Source: Voacanga thouarsii (Eukaryota; Streptophyta; Magnoliopsida; Gentianales; Apocynaceae). Taken from it: a DNA stretch of 64,000 nt. Numbering within the stretch: the stretch's first letter is position 1; every line of letters begins with the position of its first letter. Position numbers and translations under genes: made by a program. Positions 46,018 to 56,745 of the stretch are shown here, piece by piece. The notes under the pieces were generated by a model, which was not told the origin of the DNA, did not search any database, and saw nothing but the letters and a program-made list of their open reading frames with translations. The stretch is from contig JANUWF010000008.1 in NCBI GenBank assembly GCA_026120185.1, positions 868,001-932,000 of the forward strand, written 5' to 3'.

Positions 46018-47745
46018 TGTTAGTGTTGTGCCCTAGAGGCAATCACTTGTACAATGTATATGATACATTTTATTTTAATAAAAGGCATTTTTTATCTTAC
46101 AGTTTCTTTTGTTTACTTTTAAGTAATATAACTATTTGATAAAGTCTCTAGTACAATACTGTGTTGAGGAAATCATGATAGAGATCATGATATGAGATTC
46201 CTACTACACTGTATAGTGTTAGTACTGAAATAGTCCCTAGTTATAGTATTAATGAGACATGACATTATTAATGCGTTAAGATTAGCATGTGTTAGACTTC
46301 CTAATTTGATCAGGCGGTGGTTCTCATATCCGTGAGTATTGAGATACTCAAAGTAAACATCTGGATGCTTGTTAATGGAATAAGTTCATTGGATGACCTA
46401 GCTTTGAGATAATCACATGGATAACTATTTAGTGCCAATGATATAATCTCAGTACAACAAACATGCAAGTATCCTTAGCCCTGAGATCTCCAAGGTACTT
46501 TATTTGCTGAGCACTGTACTTTGATTCCAATATCCGAAGCTTGATCAAGGGCCGCCTATAGGATGGATACTGGGTACATTGTGAGGTAAATGAAAGTAGT
46601 TGAGAGGGTCAATAAAGGATTCACCACTCCTAATAGTAGGGGCGAATATCTCACGACTACTTGTAGGAATTACTGCTCGAGAAGTCCTTAGCCAAGGCAT
46701 ATGTGTATTGGAAATAGTTCTCCAATTGATACACATCTAGAGTAGTTGGTTCCTGGTACATATACTATTGTATTCGAGCTAGAATTAATTCTGGAGGGAA
46801 TTGACACTAAATCCGTACTCCAAACCGAATGAGATATTGTATGGTGAAATGAGTTAATTGCACTGAAGTTTATTATTGAAGGGTTCATGTTAAGCTACTT
46901 GACTTCCTGGACTCTTGGGTGGTCATGATGTGTTGCTAGATATCGCTCATGATCTAGGAATATGGGTTTATTAATTGATGAATTAATAAACCAATCCTGA
47001 TTAGAATCAATATGATTAATTCTAATTAATTATGCATTATTAATCTCAAAGACGTTTGGATTAATTCATATTCGCTACCAATTGACCGGGAAACCTAATA
47101 GATCGCACACAATAGAGGATTATATACTCAAGATGTTATTTGATAACATGGTGGGGTTAATTGAGAGAAAGGGAAGTTGTTGTGGACAAATTATAATTAG
47201 TTATAATTTATGGTTTAAATTGTAATTGTGAGAACTTGATGTTTCTAATTACAATTAAGGAACTCTAATTGTTTTAGAATTCCAGATTTTCAGTGAATTT
47301 TTCGGTTTTATGATGATATAACCGAAAACCCTAGAGTGAAATTCACATGAAAAAATTGCAGCCACCTAAACCTTCTCTTCTTCTTCTTCTCTCTCTCTCT
47401 CTCGATTGTTCTTGTGAAGAACCCTAGCTGCCATCATTTTCTGCTAGCACAGGAAATTTTGGTGCTTGAGTATTCCTCTGTGTGGATTACTGTTAGAGAT
47501 TATCACATACTATGATTATAGTGGTTAGATGTTCAACTCTCGTGAAGTTAGATCAAGAGGATTGCTGGATCACGCCTCGACTTTAAGAAGAAATTTTTGT
47601 TCTTCGGACGATCAAACAAAGGTAAAAATATATTGCCTTTATTATATTTATGTCATATTTTCCACACATAGGCGGGTCCTGGGATGGTACCTCATTTTAT
47701 TCTTCTGCTGTGCCGTATAGGATACGAGCCTGAGATACCCTAACA
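46018..47745 (+). repeat. Copia A 5' LTR and PBS
   Basis: TGTTAGTGTTGTGCCC to GAGATACCCTAACA, 1728 bp. The PBS GTTGTATCAGAGTC follows at 47746-47759, close to the initiator-Met complement. A TCT/CT-rich run is at 47380-47402. The match to the solo LTR at 3703-5396 (reverse strand) fixes both ends. Confidence 0.93.
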
Positions 47746-47759
47746 GTTGTATCAGAGTC

Positions 47760-49482
47760 ATGCTATGTGTGGTTTACAGATATTGTTTTTGGCATGAAAA
47801 TTGGTTTCATGTATTCGTGTTTATCTTTGTTTGTTGTGAAAATTGTTTTCACTCGAGTCGAAATTGTTTCGAGCATTGTGGGTTGGGTTTGTAGCACAAT
47901 ATGATTGTGTAAAAGTTACAGCATATTTCGAAAGATGCTTTCTTTTTGTGCTGAAAATTTTCTGCAGAAAACGTTTTCTTAAAAACATGTTGATTGCCTT
48001 CCGTTTTATCTTGTGAATTTGATTTCTGTTTTGTTTTGTTTAAACTAACAAATTGGTTGTTGTTTTGAGCTTCAAAATAGAAAATACTGCTAAGAATTGT
48101 TCTCACTAAAAATTTGCAGAAGAAGAAGTCACCAGAAATTATTTCTGGAAAATTTTCAAAATCGCCGCCATTGTTCCTGACTACAACCGGCACTGGCTCC
48201 GGCCTCCCAACCGGCGCCGGTTTCATGCTGTTTTGCAAACGTCCATAAATCGTTTTTGGAAGAAAATTTTTCTTAAAACCAGACCAGAGCCGGCGCCAGC
48301 TTTGGCCTTCAAACCGGCACCGATTCTGCTCTATTTATAACGTGCCAGCTATTTAAAAAAAAAATTCCTGGAATAGAATTTTGAAAGGGAAAATCTCATT
48401 TGATAAGAGGTGGTAAAATAAAAATTTTTCCAAGGGGGCCCCTTTGACCCCCTCCCGCTGACCAGCCAGTGGGACCACCATTTTCACTGCCAGAGACAAG
48501 ACCCAAAAGCATTTTCTCAAAATTAGTTTTGAGACAAATAATTTTATTTTTCAAAATAGTGATTTTGAAAATTTAAAATTAATGTATTTTTCAAAAATAT
48601 TGATTTTATAATTTGTTTTATTTTTCCAAAATAGTGATTTTGGAATAATAAAAGTATATGTTTATTTTGTTTAAGTATAGTTAATGGTATGGTGGATGGT
48701 TATGGACTAAAACCAATTATATCTGTTCATGCATTTTACAGTTTTGGTTTTTATGAAATAGGGCCTGCGTATCCTGCCTTCTCTAAAATTCTTGTGTAAT
48801 TCTCTTCTCATTTAACTCCCATCGAATGTAACTCGAGGTTTTCTCTCTTTAGGAAATTATGTAATTAGTTTACATAGGTTAGATAGGAGTAGAATTATTT
48901 TAATTTTGGAGATGGCAACCAAAACAAAGCGAGAAGGTAAGACCTTCTACTTAAGTCATGCATGAACACATAGGGTTAACTATATTAATTTCTTTTATGG
49001 CTCAAAGAAATTAATTTAAATTAGTTGACATCGAGCATGTTCAAGCTATGGAGTTAAATTCCTTTGGAATTAAATTCTTGATTAATGGGTCGAGTTTAAC
49101 TAAATTCTTTATCCCAGTTGGGCAAACTTAAACATAAAGAAATTTAGAGAAAAAGTTAGGGTAGCCCAAAAGGCTTTAAGATTAAAAGTTGTTATAATCA
49201 CCCAATGATCCGGTAGTTACATACGATGTAATTGGTATTAGATACCTACTAATGAACTTAAGGGTGATTTGTTGGGCAAACCTAAGGTTATTCTTGAGGA
49301 ATTTAGATATCGGTCCACTAGGAAAGCTTCCAATGGGCTTTCCTGAATCAGTAGTAGGGGCTATTGGTTTGAGTAAAATAGTGGAGTAAAAATGTGTTTA
49401 ATTAAAGTCCTAATTATTTGCATATCATGTGCATATACAAGTAGCTAATGCTCTCTATCTTTACATATAGGTTACTTGCATC
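47760..49482 (+). other. Copia A 5' leader
   Basis: A 1.7-kb leader without ORFs. It contains two GC-rich segments (48186-48223 and 48286-48335) with ACCGGCGCCGG and AGCCGGCGCCAGC, each with a GGCGCC palindrome, in otherwise AT-rich sequence. The rest resembles the leader of Copia C in plan. Confidence 0.65.
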
Positions 49483-50410
49483 ATGTCTACAAACTTAAAC
49501 CTACGTAGTATCTTGGAAACCAACAAGTTAACCGAATCAAACTATCTTGACTGGTAGAGAAATCTGAGAATCGTTCTCAAATCGGAAAAGTTGCTCTACG
49601 TGCTAGATGCTCCTATTCCGCCACCACTAGCTCAAGATGCTTATGCTAATGAGCATGCTATCTACAGAAGGTACAAGGAGGATAGTGATACAACATCATG
49701 TATTATGCTAGCATCCATGACTCCTGCGTTGCAAAAATAGCACAAGCATGTGGATGCTCAATTGATCATTTTATATCTTTGAGAGCTGTTTGATGCCCAA
49801 GCCAGAACTGAGAGATACGAGATCTTGAAACAACTATTCTATTGCAAAATGGCAGAGGGTTCTTCTGTGGCCACTCATGGGTTGAAGATGTTGGGCTTGA
49901 TAGAGAAGCTTGGATCTCTCGGGTTTGCAATGGATTATGACTTAAGTGTTGACTTAATTCTACAGTCTTTGCCTAATTGTTTCTCACAATTTGTGATTAA
50001 CTATCAGATGAACAAGATTGAGTCTACTATTCCTGAATTGATCAATTTTCTCAAAACTGCGGAGTCCTCCATGAAGAAGGATTCCAATGCAGTTTTAATG
50101 GTAGAATCTTCCTCTTTTAAGAAGAAAGTTCAGAAGAAGAAGAAAAAGGCTCCCATGAAGCCTAAAGGTGGTGTGAAGAAGAATGACGCAGCTACCAAGG
50201 GCCCATGCCATCATTGTGGAAAGATGGGCCACAGGAGGCGCAACTGCAAAGCCTACTTGGAGATTATTAAGGATAAGAAGCAGAAGGAGAAGCTTACAAG
50301 CACTTCTACTTCTACTCTGGGTATGTTTATGATTAAGACAAATACTGCTTTTAGAAATGAGATATGGGTATTAGATACTAAATGTGGATCTCATTTGTGC
50401 AATAACTTGT
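49483..50410 (+). pseudogene. Copia A gag
   Basis: The ATG at 49483 reads MSTNLNLRSILETNKLTESN and then YLDW*RNLRIVLKSEKLLYV with a TAG in place of a residue at 49556. More stops follow at 49738 and 49783. The open part from 49825 gives KMAEGSSVATHGLKMLGLI and a Lys-rich tail, then an intact zinc knuckle CHHCGKMGHRRRNC (CX2CX4HX4C). It would be the RNA-binding particle protein. Confidence 0.88.
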
Positions 50411-52618
50411 AAGGACTAAAAAGCAGTAGAAGGCTAGAGAAAGGCGATGTGGACCTACATACTGTAAATGGGGCAAAGGTTGATGTACTTGCTGTGGGGA
50501 TATACGAGCTGAACCTGCCTTCGGGATTAATTTTAGAACTACAAAACTGTTATTTTGTACCAATTTTAATGAAAAATATTATCTCAGTTGCGTATTTAGA
50601 CTTATATGGATTTCATTTGATATTTAAGAATAAATGTTATTCTTTTTCATTGAATGATATTCATTATGGTTTAGCAATTATGGTTAATGGTTTATATGTT
50701 CTAGACTTGGATAATCCAGTTCTCAATATAAACAATAAAAAACCTAAAATAGATAACTCTAACACCTCTTACTTATGGCATTGTCGTTTGGGCCATGTAA
50801 ACGGAAATCGTGTTTCTAAGTTGTACAAGCTTAAGGACTTAGAGTCATTTGATTATGAATCATATGGCACATGCGAATCTTGTTTACGAGGCAAAATGAC
50901 TAAAACTCCTTTTCCAAGAAAAAGAGAACGGGCCAAGGAGTTATTAGAACTCATACATTCTGATGTATGTGCCCAATGTCAATACAAGCAAGAAGAGGTT
51001 ATAACTATTTCATAAACTTTATCGATGATTTCTCACGATACGGGTATTTGTATTTAATGAAATACAAATCTGAGGCCTTTGAAAAGTTCAAAGATTTCAA
51101 GAATGAAATAGAGAAACAACTTGGTAAAAGTATTAAGACTCTAAAATCTAATCGAGGAGGAGAATACTTGAGCCAAGAGTTTCTAAGTGATCTTAGAGAT
51201 AATGGGATATTATCTCAATGGACTCCACCACATAAACCTTAACATAACGGTGTATCTGAGAGAAAGAATCGAAACCTTCTAGACATGGTGCGGACCATGA
51301 TGGCTTTTGCAAACCTACCAAAATCGTTTTGGAGGTATGCACTAGAGACTTCTGTTTATATACTAAATAGAGTTCTGGCAAAATCGGTTGATCCTACCCC
51401 ATTTGAGATGTTCTATGGTAAGAAACCAAAGTTATCTCACTTATGAGTATGGGGTTGTCTTGCCTTAGTTAAAAGGCCACAGTCAGACAAATTTGATAGT
51501 AAGTCTAAGAGATGTTTATTTGTGGGATATCCGAAAGAATCTTTCAAATATTACTTCTATCTCCCTTCCGAAAATAAATTGTTTGTTTCGAACCATGCCG
51601 TCTTCTTAGAGAAGGAGCACATGTTCAAAGGGGACAGTGGGAGTAAGATTGAACTTAGTGAAGTTCATGAAGATCAAACAAATGAGAATCAACCGTCTAA
51701 CCCCACATCTATTGAAAGAATAGATGAACCTTCTAGTACACAAAAACCTTGTAGATCTAGTAGGATAGATGTGGCACTTGAGAGATATGGATTTCTCTTT
51801 AGTGACCACAATGATGTATTGCTCATAAATGAAGATAAGCCTACTACCTACAAGGATATTCTGAAAAGTTCAGAATCTGGCAAATGGCTTGAGGCCATGA
51901 AGTCAGAGATGGATTCCATATACGACAACCAAGTATGGACTTTGATTGATCCACCTAAAGGAATTAAACCTATTGGGTGCAAGTGGGTTTTCAAAAAGAA
52001 AACGGATATGGATGGTAACTTAGTTATCTATAAAGAACGTCTAGTGGTGAAGGGTTATCGTCAACAACATAGTATTGACTATGATGAAACCCTCTCGCCA
52101 GTGGCCATGTGAAAATCCATCAGGATGCTCCTAGCCATTGCTGCTCATCATGATTATGAGATTTGGCAAATGGATATGAAAACAGCTTTCCTAAACAAAA
52201 ATTTGACTGAGCAAGTGTATATGACACAACCTGAGGGTTTCACATCCAATGATTGCACAAAGGTGTGCAAGCTGCAAAGGTCCATTTATGGACTTAAGCA
52301 AGCTTCTAGGAGTTGGAACATCTGTTTTGATGAAACAATCAAGGAGTTTGGTTTCATTCAAAACATGGATGAGCCTTGTGTATACAAGAAGGTTAGTGGG
52401 AGTGCAATCGTTTTCTTACTGCTTTATGTAGATGACATATTGCTAATAGAAAATGATATACCAGTCTTGCAAACGGTTAAAGTTTGGTTGTCTAAACAAT
52501 TCTCCATGAAAAACTTTGGAAAAGCAACCTATATTCTCTGAATAAGGATATATAGAGATAGATCCAAAAGGTTGCTAGGTCTTTCGCAGTCCACATACAT
52601 AGATAAAATGCTAAAGAG
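50340..52618 (+). pseudogene. Copia A pol: protease, integrase, partial RT
   Basis: Protease WVLDTKCGSHLCNNL has K where G is expected in the catalytic triplet (DTG to DTK). Integrase: LWHCRLGHVNGNR and CESCLRGKM (intact HHCC), LIHSDVC with the first D, then frame changes, HNGVSERKNRNLL with E. Linker and RT: GIKPIGCKWVFKKKTDMDGN, QMDMKTAFLNKNLTEQVYM, SIYGLKQASRSWN and YVDD at 52425-52436. A stop at 52539 is followed by GLSQSTYIDKMLK, then the break. Stops at 50410, 51013, 51240, 51444 and 52109 disable it. Confidence 0.9.
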
Positions 52619-53200
52619 TCCCTCTTTTCAGCCACCATTAAGCTTCATCAAATAGCTTTCATTCCAACAGAATCCCTAGCCAACAGTCGGCCATTATAAC
52701 TTCCAAAAAGCTCTTCAATGATCAAAGATCTTCATGCCATGTTTTATTTACAAATTTGATCTCCTAAAATATTCTTTTAGGATTTCAAACAACCAACCTT
52801 TCCTTTTCCTATCAAACTAGAAAATTCAATTGCCAAAACCCCTCAAACAATTCGGCCACTCCAATCCCGTAGAATTTCGGCCAGCTTCAATCAAATCCTC
52901 TCCATTCTCTTCAACCTTCAAGAACGCCTATTCACTTTCTCTCACCTAAGGCCGCCAAAACCACTTCAATCTTCTTCAAAAAAATTCCATATTTCACCTA
53001 CTCTCTTCTGTGAATCCATGCATACTACTTTTAACATCAAACTCCAAAATCCAACTCTCTCTCTTGGATAAAAAACCAGTATTTTTGTGAAGGCTCAAGA
53101 ACACCTTCAAGGTAAGCTTGTTTAATCAACTTCATCTTCACTAATCTTCAACCTCTAATGAATATATATGTGTAAAATCATACAAATTGACTCTCTTCTT

Positions 53201-53246
<46 letters not shown>

Positions 53247-55726
53247 CCAAATGCTCTCTCTCTCTCTTGACTGAATGATTCTTTCAACAATGGCCAATTT
53301 TTTCTTTATCTCTCTTGGATGGATCTAGTCTCCTAGGAGTTGAGATCCATTCAAAACTTCTTTGAGGTATTCATCAATCAAGTAAACCTCTTCAACCCTC
53401 TCTTTAAATTCTGGATTCATGTCTCTAGGATGATATTGAAAGGAGATGGATTATGATTAGGATTTGAGCATGTATTGTTGTGATGAGTTGAGATTGAAGC
53501 ATGAATAAATGTGTGTATATGATGGAGATGGGATTGATGCATGAGTGGATTATCTTGGTTGATTGTATGGAGTTTTTAGGGTTTGATGCATGTCTCCATG
53601 TCGTGAGTGGTTTATGTGATCCAGTATGTTAGAGATTATGTCACCTTTGGTGAATAGGGTTTATGTTCATGTATGATTGTTGAAGCCATGAATATGTTTA
53701 TGTCGGTAGAGGTTGGATCATGTCTTGGTAAATTTAGATCTATGCCTTTATTCATGTTTTAGATGATTTGATAAATTGTAGTGGAGTATATGTTCATGAT
53801 TATGGTTGGCAATAGAAAGATGATCATGACCTAGTTGTTCCTAAGCTAATTTTATTTCTTCAATAAAATAATTAATGCTATAATTTCTTCTAGTAAATTT
53901 CGAAAACCCTAGGAAAATGTGGATTTGTCCTTTATATAAAATAGTGATATTTTAGTCAAATAAATAATGGCTTTTATTAAAGAAATAAAATATATAGAAA
54001 ATAATAATAAAGCCTTTCATATGAATATTCATAATAGGTAAAATATTAATTTTATAAGTCTTATATTCATAAATACTATTAAAATTTATTTATTATCTTT
54101 CAATCAAAACCCATTAAAATTTACTTATAACTAAGTTTAGTTACCAATTATTTTCTAACGAATAATTATTAATAGATTATTATTTTACCTAATACCACCT
54201 AGGACCCTTCATCAAATAAACTCTAATATATTTTTAGCAAGATTTAAACCTTCAACTTATTAGTACCTATTTCCCAAAACCCTAATTATTTTAATATCAA
54301 ACTAGACTTAGCTTATAAACTATTTTATTTATTATCTGGCCTTAAGCTTGGGACACTATGATCATGGTTGCAGTAAGTTAAGCTAGAATTATTTGTAAAG
54401 GTGAATCTTGGCTTGAGTTTAATTATGGCTTTGTTTGCCCCAGGCGGGGTTAGGTCAACTTTTGGAGACCTTTTTTCGAGCAAGGATCAGGAAAACTTCT
54501 GCATAAAACTTGTACGTTTCCAAAAGTTATTATGGCAAGCTAAATCCGAAGTTTGTGAACACTGATTTGGTAAAGGTAATTAGGGACTGTTCCTTTCTTG
54601 TTTCTGTCAAACCAATTATTTGAAAATCAACAAGCAATTTTATTCAAACACTAAACTGTTTCTAAAACAGATTTTGACAAAGACTTTGGAAATCCTTGTT
54701 TGCCATTTTCAAGTAAAGTTATGGTTTATCAGTTTTCTCCCAAGTGGGATGATCTACGTTGAGTACTCAATAAGGGTAGGCTAGTAGTACTAGTTTTGAA
54801 GAGCAAGAGTGAATCTTCTGGCAGGAGGCCACCTCCAGAAGATAAACTCAACTTAAAGAAACGTCAGTACTACTTAGTCATGCCGGTCCGAGCTAGCAAT
54901 TTCAGTTATGTGGACTGTGTGTTGCCGGAATGGACAACCGGTTTTGTTTGGGTGTAGAGAATGAGGAGAAGCTTACCCAGTAGGCCGATCACCTACCTTT
55001 TATCAGTCTGACCGGCAGTATACCTAACGTGTGGCATACTGACCATGTGGACATGGGGCCCAACGTGTGGTAACCCATAACCACCTTTTTGAGTGGTCGA
55101 CTTTATTGTACCTGTATGGTTGAAATGCCAAAACGCCACTCTTGCTTTTGAACATCATTTATTGCTTACCAGTAATTTTTGTCAGTCTGCACAAAGTGTG
55201 GCATTCTGACCGTTGTATGGTTATGGGGCTTAACGTGTGGTAACCCATGGCCGCCTTTTTGAGTGGTTGATTTTATTGTACTTGTATGGTTGGAAAAGCC
55301 AAAACGCCACTCTTGCTTTTGAACATTATTTATTGCTTGCTAGTATTTTCCTTTTGAGATTCTTACACTTTGCATCCACGAACTGTTTTCACCGGACACT
55401 CAAAGCACACACGGACTTATTGAGATTTTTATCTCATCACCCTTTTTTCCATGCTTTCAAGTCGATCCTGCTGTGGGAATGAGTAGTTAGTGTTGTCTGC
55501 CTTGGAAGAGATTTTGTTATTCATTTTTGTGTGGTGCTTTGGGAGCTGAGAGTGAATAATTTTATTCTGGATTTGTTTTTGAATTCTTGGATTGTAATAA
55601 GTTTTAAGTTTAAAGTATTATTTTTATTCTATTATTTTGATTGTGTGACCTAGTTATAAAGACCCCTTGTCCTTTGGACAGGGCGACATCCCCGACCCTG
55701 TTAGGCCTAGGAAGTGGGGTGTTACA
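52619..55726 (+). repeat. Gypsy A 5' LTR, 5'-truncated
   Basis: Aligns from base 52619 with 60374 of the 3' LTR and ends GGGGTGTTACA. It contains a (TC)n run at 53206-53244. Near the end is a tandem pair of about 170-180 bp (55002-55180 and 55181-55350), each with GCCAAAACGCCACTCTTGCT. About a dozen mismatches can be counted by eye with the 3' LTR over the last 165 bp. No gene. Confidence 0.93.
53206..53244. repeat. (TC)n microsatellite in Gypsy A 5' LTR
   Basis: Uninterrupted TC run. The same site in the 3' LTR is at 60961-61005 and differs in length. Confidence 0.97.
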
Positions 55727-55728
55727 AG

Positions 55729-55741
55729 TGGTATCAGAGCC
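55729..55741 (+). other. Gypsy A primer-binding site (initiator tRNA-Met)
   Basis: TGGTATCAGAGCC starts three bases after the LTR end and is the exact complement of the plant initiator tRNA-Met 3' end. Confidence 0.95.
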
Positions 55742-55825
55742 TAGGTTTAGGCAATTATTGATAGTATATGTTCTATTTATTTAAGATGAAATCTTTATCT
55801 AACTTATCTTGTTTATGCTGTAGGA

Positions 55826-56290
55826 TGGTTAGAATGTTTAGAACTGCGAGGAAGGGGTAGCTATGGCATCTGCCTATCCCTATTTACCCAGAAGACCTTC
55901 CAATTCCCCAGCCTGCTCCTCAGCCAGTAATCCCTTTAGAGTATAGCAGTGATGATGAGGTCCCGATCCATGAGCCACCCCCAATCCCGGTAATAGACAT
56001 AAGTTCTGACAGTGAAAATGAGGTGATAGCAGTGGAGCATGTACCCCACCCTCCTAGTCCCGTTGTGGACATATCAGCAGATAGTGTTGACCCGGGGGAG
56101 ATAAATTTTGAGTCTCCACCAATGCCTTCTTTCATTCCTCCTCCCAGCTGAGTTGAGCCCGAGGAGAGTTCTAGGTGACCTGGGAAGGAGCCAATGGAGG
56201 GGTTTGCCAATGGGGTTGGGGTAGACTTTTCTAAGAATTTTGGGGGATGGTTGTATGAGGCTGATTTTGAGGATTCTGATGAGGACTAGC
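55826..56290 (+). pseudogene. Gypsy A upstream ORF, proline/acid-rich
   Basis: From the ATG at 55826: MVRMFRTARKG, a TAG, then a mostly open frame reading PIPIYPEDLPIPQPAPQPV, VPIHEPPPIPVIDISSDSEN and VPHPPSPVVDISADSVDPGE, with later stops at 56150 and 56176. It is rich in P, D, E and S with repeated VIDISxDS and VVDISxDS blocks. It lies between the PBS and gag. I do not know a domain; some long-LTR gypsy elements have leader ORFs of this sort. It is disordered in appearance. Confidence 0.45.
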
Positions 56291-56570
56291 GGGGGCTGAG
56301 AGCTGTTATGATTAGGATGTTTTATTTACTACTTTTCATGAACTTCTATGTTAAGAATTTCTTTTCTGTTTACTGCTTTAACTTTAAATTTCTGCAAATA
56401 AGAGTACCTGGAGTACTCTAAGGTTTGAGAAAAATTTTTATGCAATCCTTTATAAAAAAAAAAAAAAAAAAATTGCATCTGATTTTCTTTTACTTCAACT
56501 TGAATGTGAATGCATGCTCAAAATGTTTTAAACTTGAATGCATACACTCATTTATCTGGGCATGGTTGAG
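56291..56570 (+). other. Gypsy A leader with poly(A) run
   Basis: Gene-free. A run of about 20 A lies at 56452-56472. The rest is AT-rich. Confidence 0.6.
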
Positions 56571-56745
56571 AATGGCACCCAAGCATCGTGTAGCCACATC
56601 AAGCAAAAGAGTTCCGGAAGCAGAACCTGTGACACTGGAGTTTGAGACGACTCAAATGCCGTCACCTAATCGGGGGGATGAGAATGAGCCAGATTAGGAA
56701 TTAAGGTTAGAAGAACCTGTTGGAGTGACAATGGAGCAAGCTTTT
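56571..56745 (+). pseudogene. Gypsy A gag N-terminal fragment
   Basis: MAPKHRVATSSKRVPEAEPV, then TLEFETTQMPSPNRGDENEP, then a stop at 56695 and [12 protein letters not shown], consistent with the start of a gypsy gag. At about 56745 the text changes to RT ([20 protein letters not shown]), so the remaining gag, protease and RT N-terminus are deleted. Confidence 0.6.

Larger units (their letters stand above)
46018..52618 (+). mobile_element. Copia A: Ty1/copia element, truncated in RT
   Basis: 5' LTR, PBS, leader, gag and pol up to RT. At about 52618 it passes abruptly into the interior of a Gypsy A LTR. Its own 3' LTR reappears at 63506, starting about 570 bp inside the LTR. The RT end, RNase H and LTR start are lost. 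The reverse-oriented solo LTR at 3703-5396 is of the same family. Confidence 0.9.

Noticed and set aside
47849..48238. 129-residue minus-strand open frame in the Copia A leader
   Set aside because: No domain, and the region is an untranslated leader with a GC-rich motif cluster; the frame is probably fortuitous.
55920..56210. 96-residue minus-strand Gly/Ser-rich frame
   Set aside because: Complement of the proline/acid-rich Gypsy A upstream ORF, which is in element sense.
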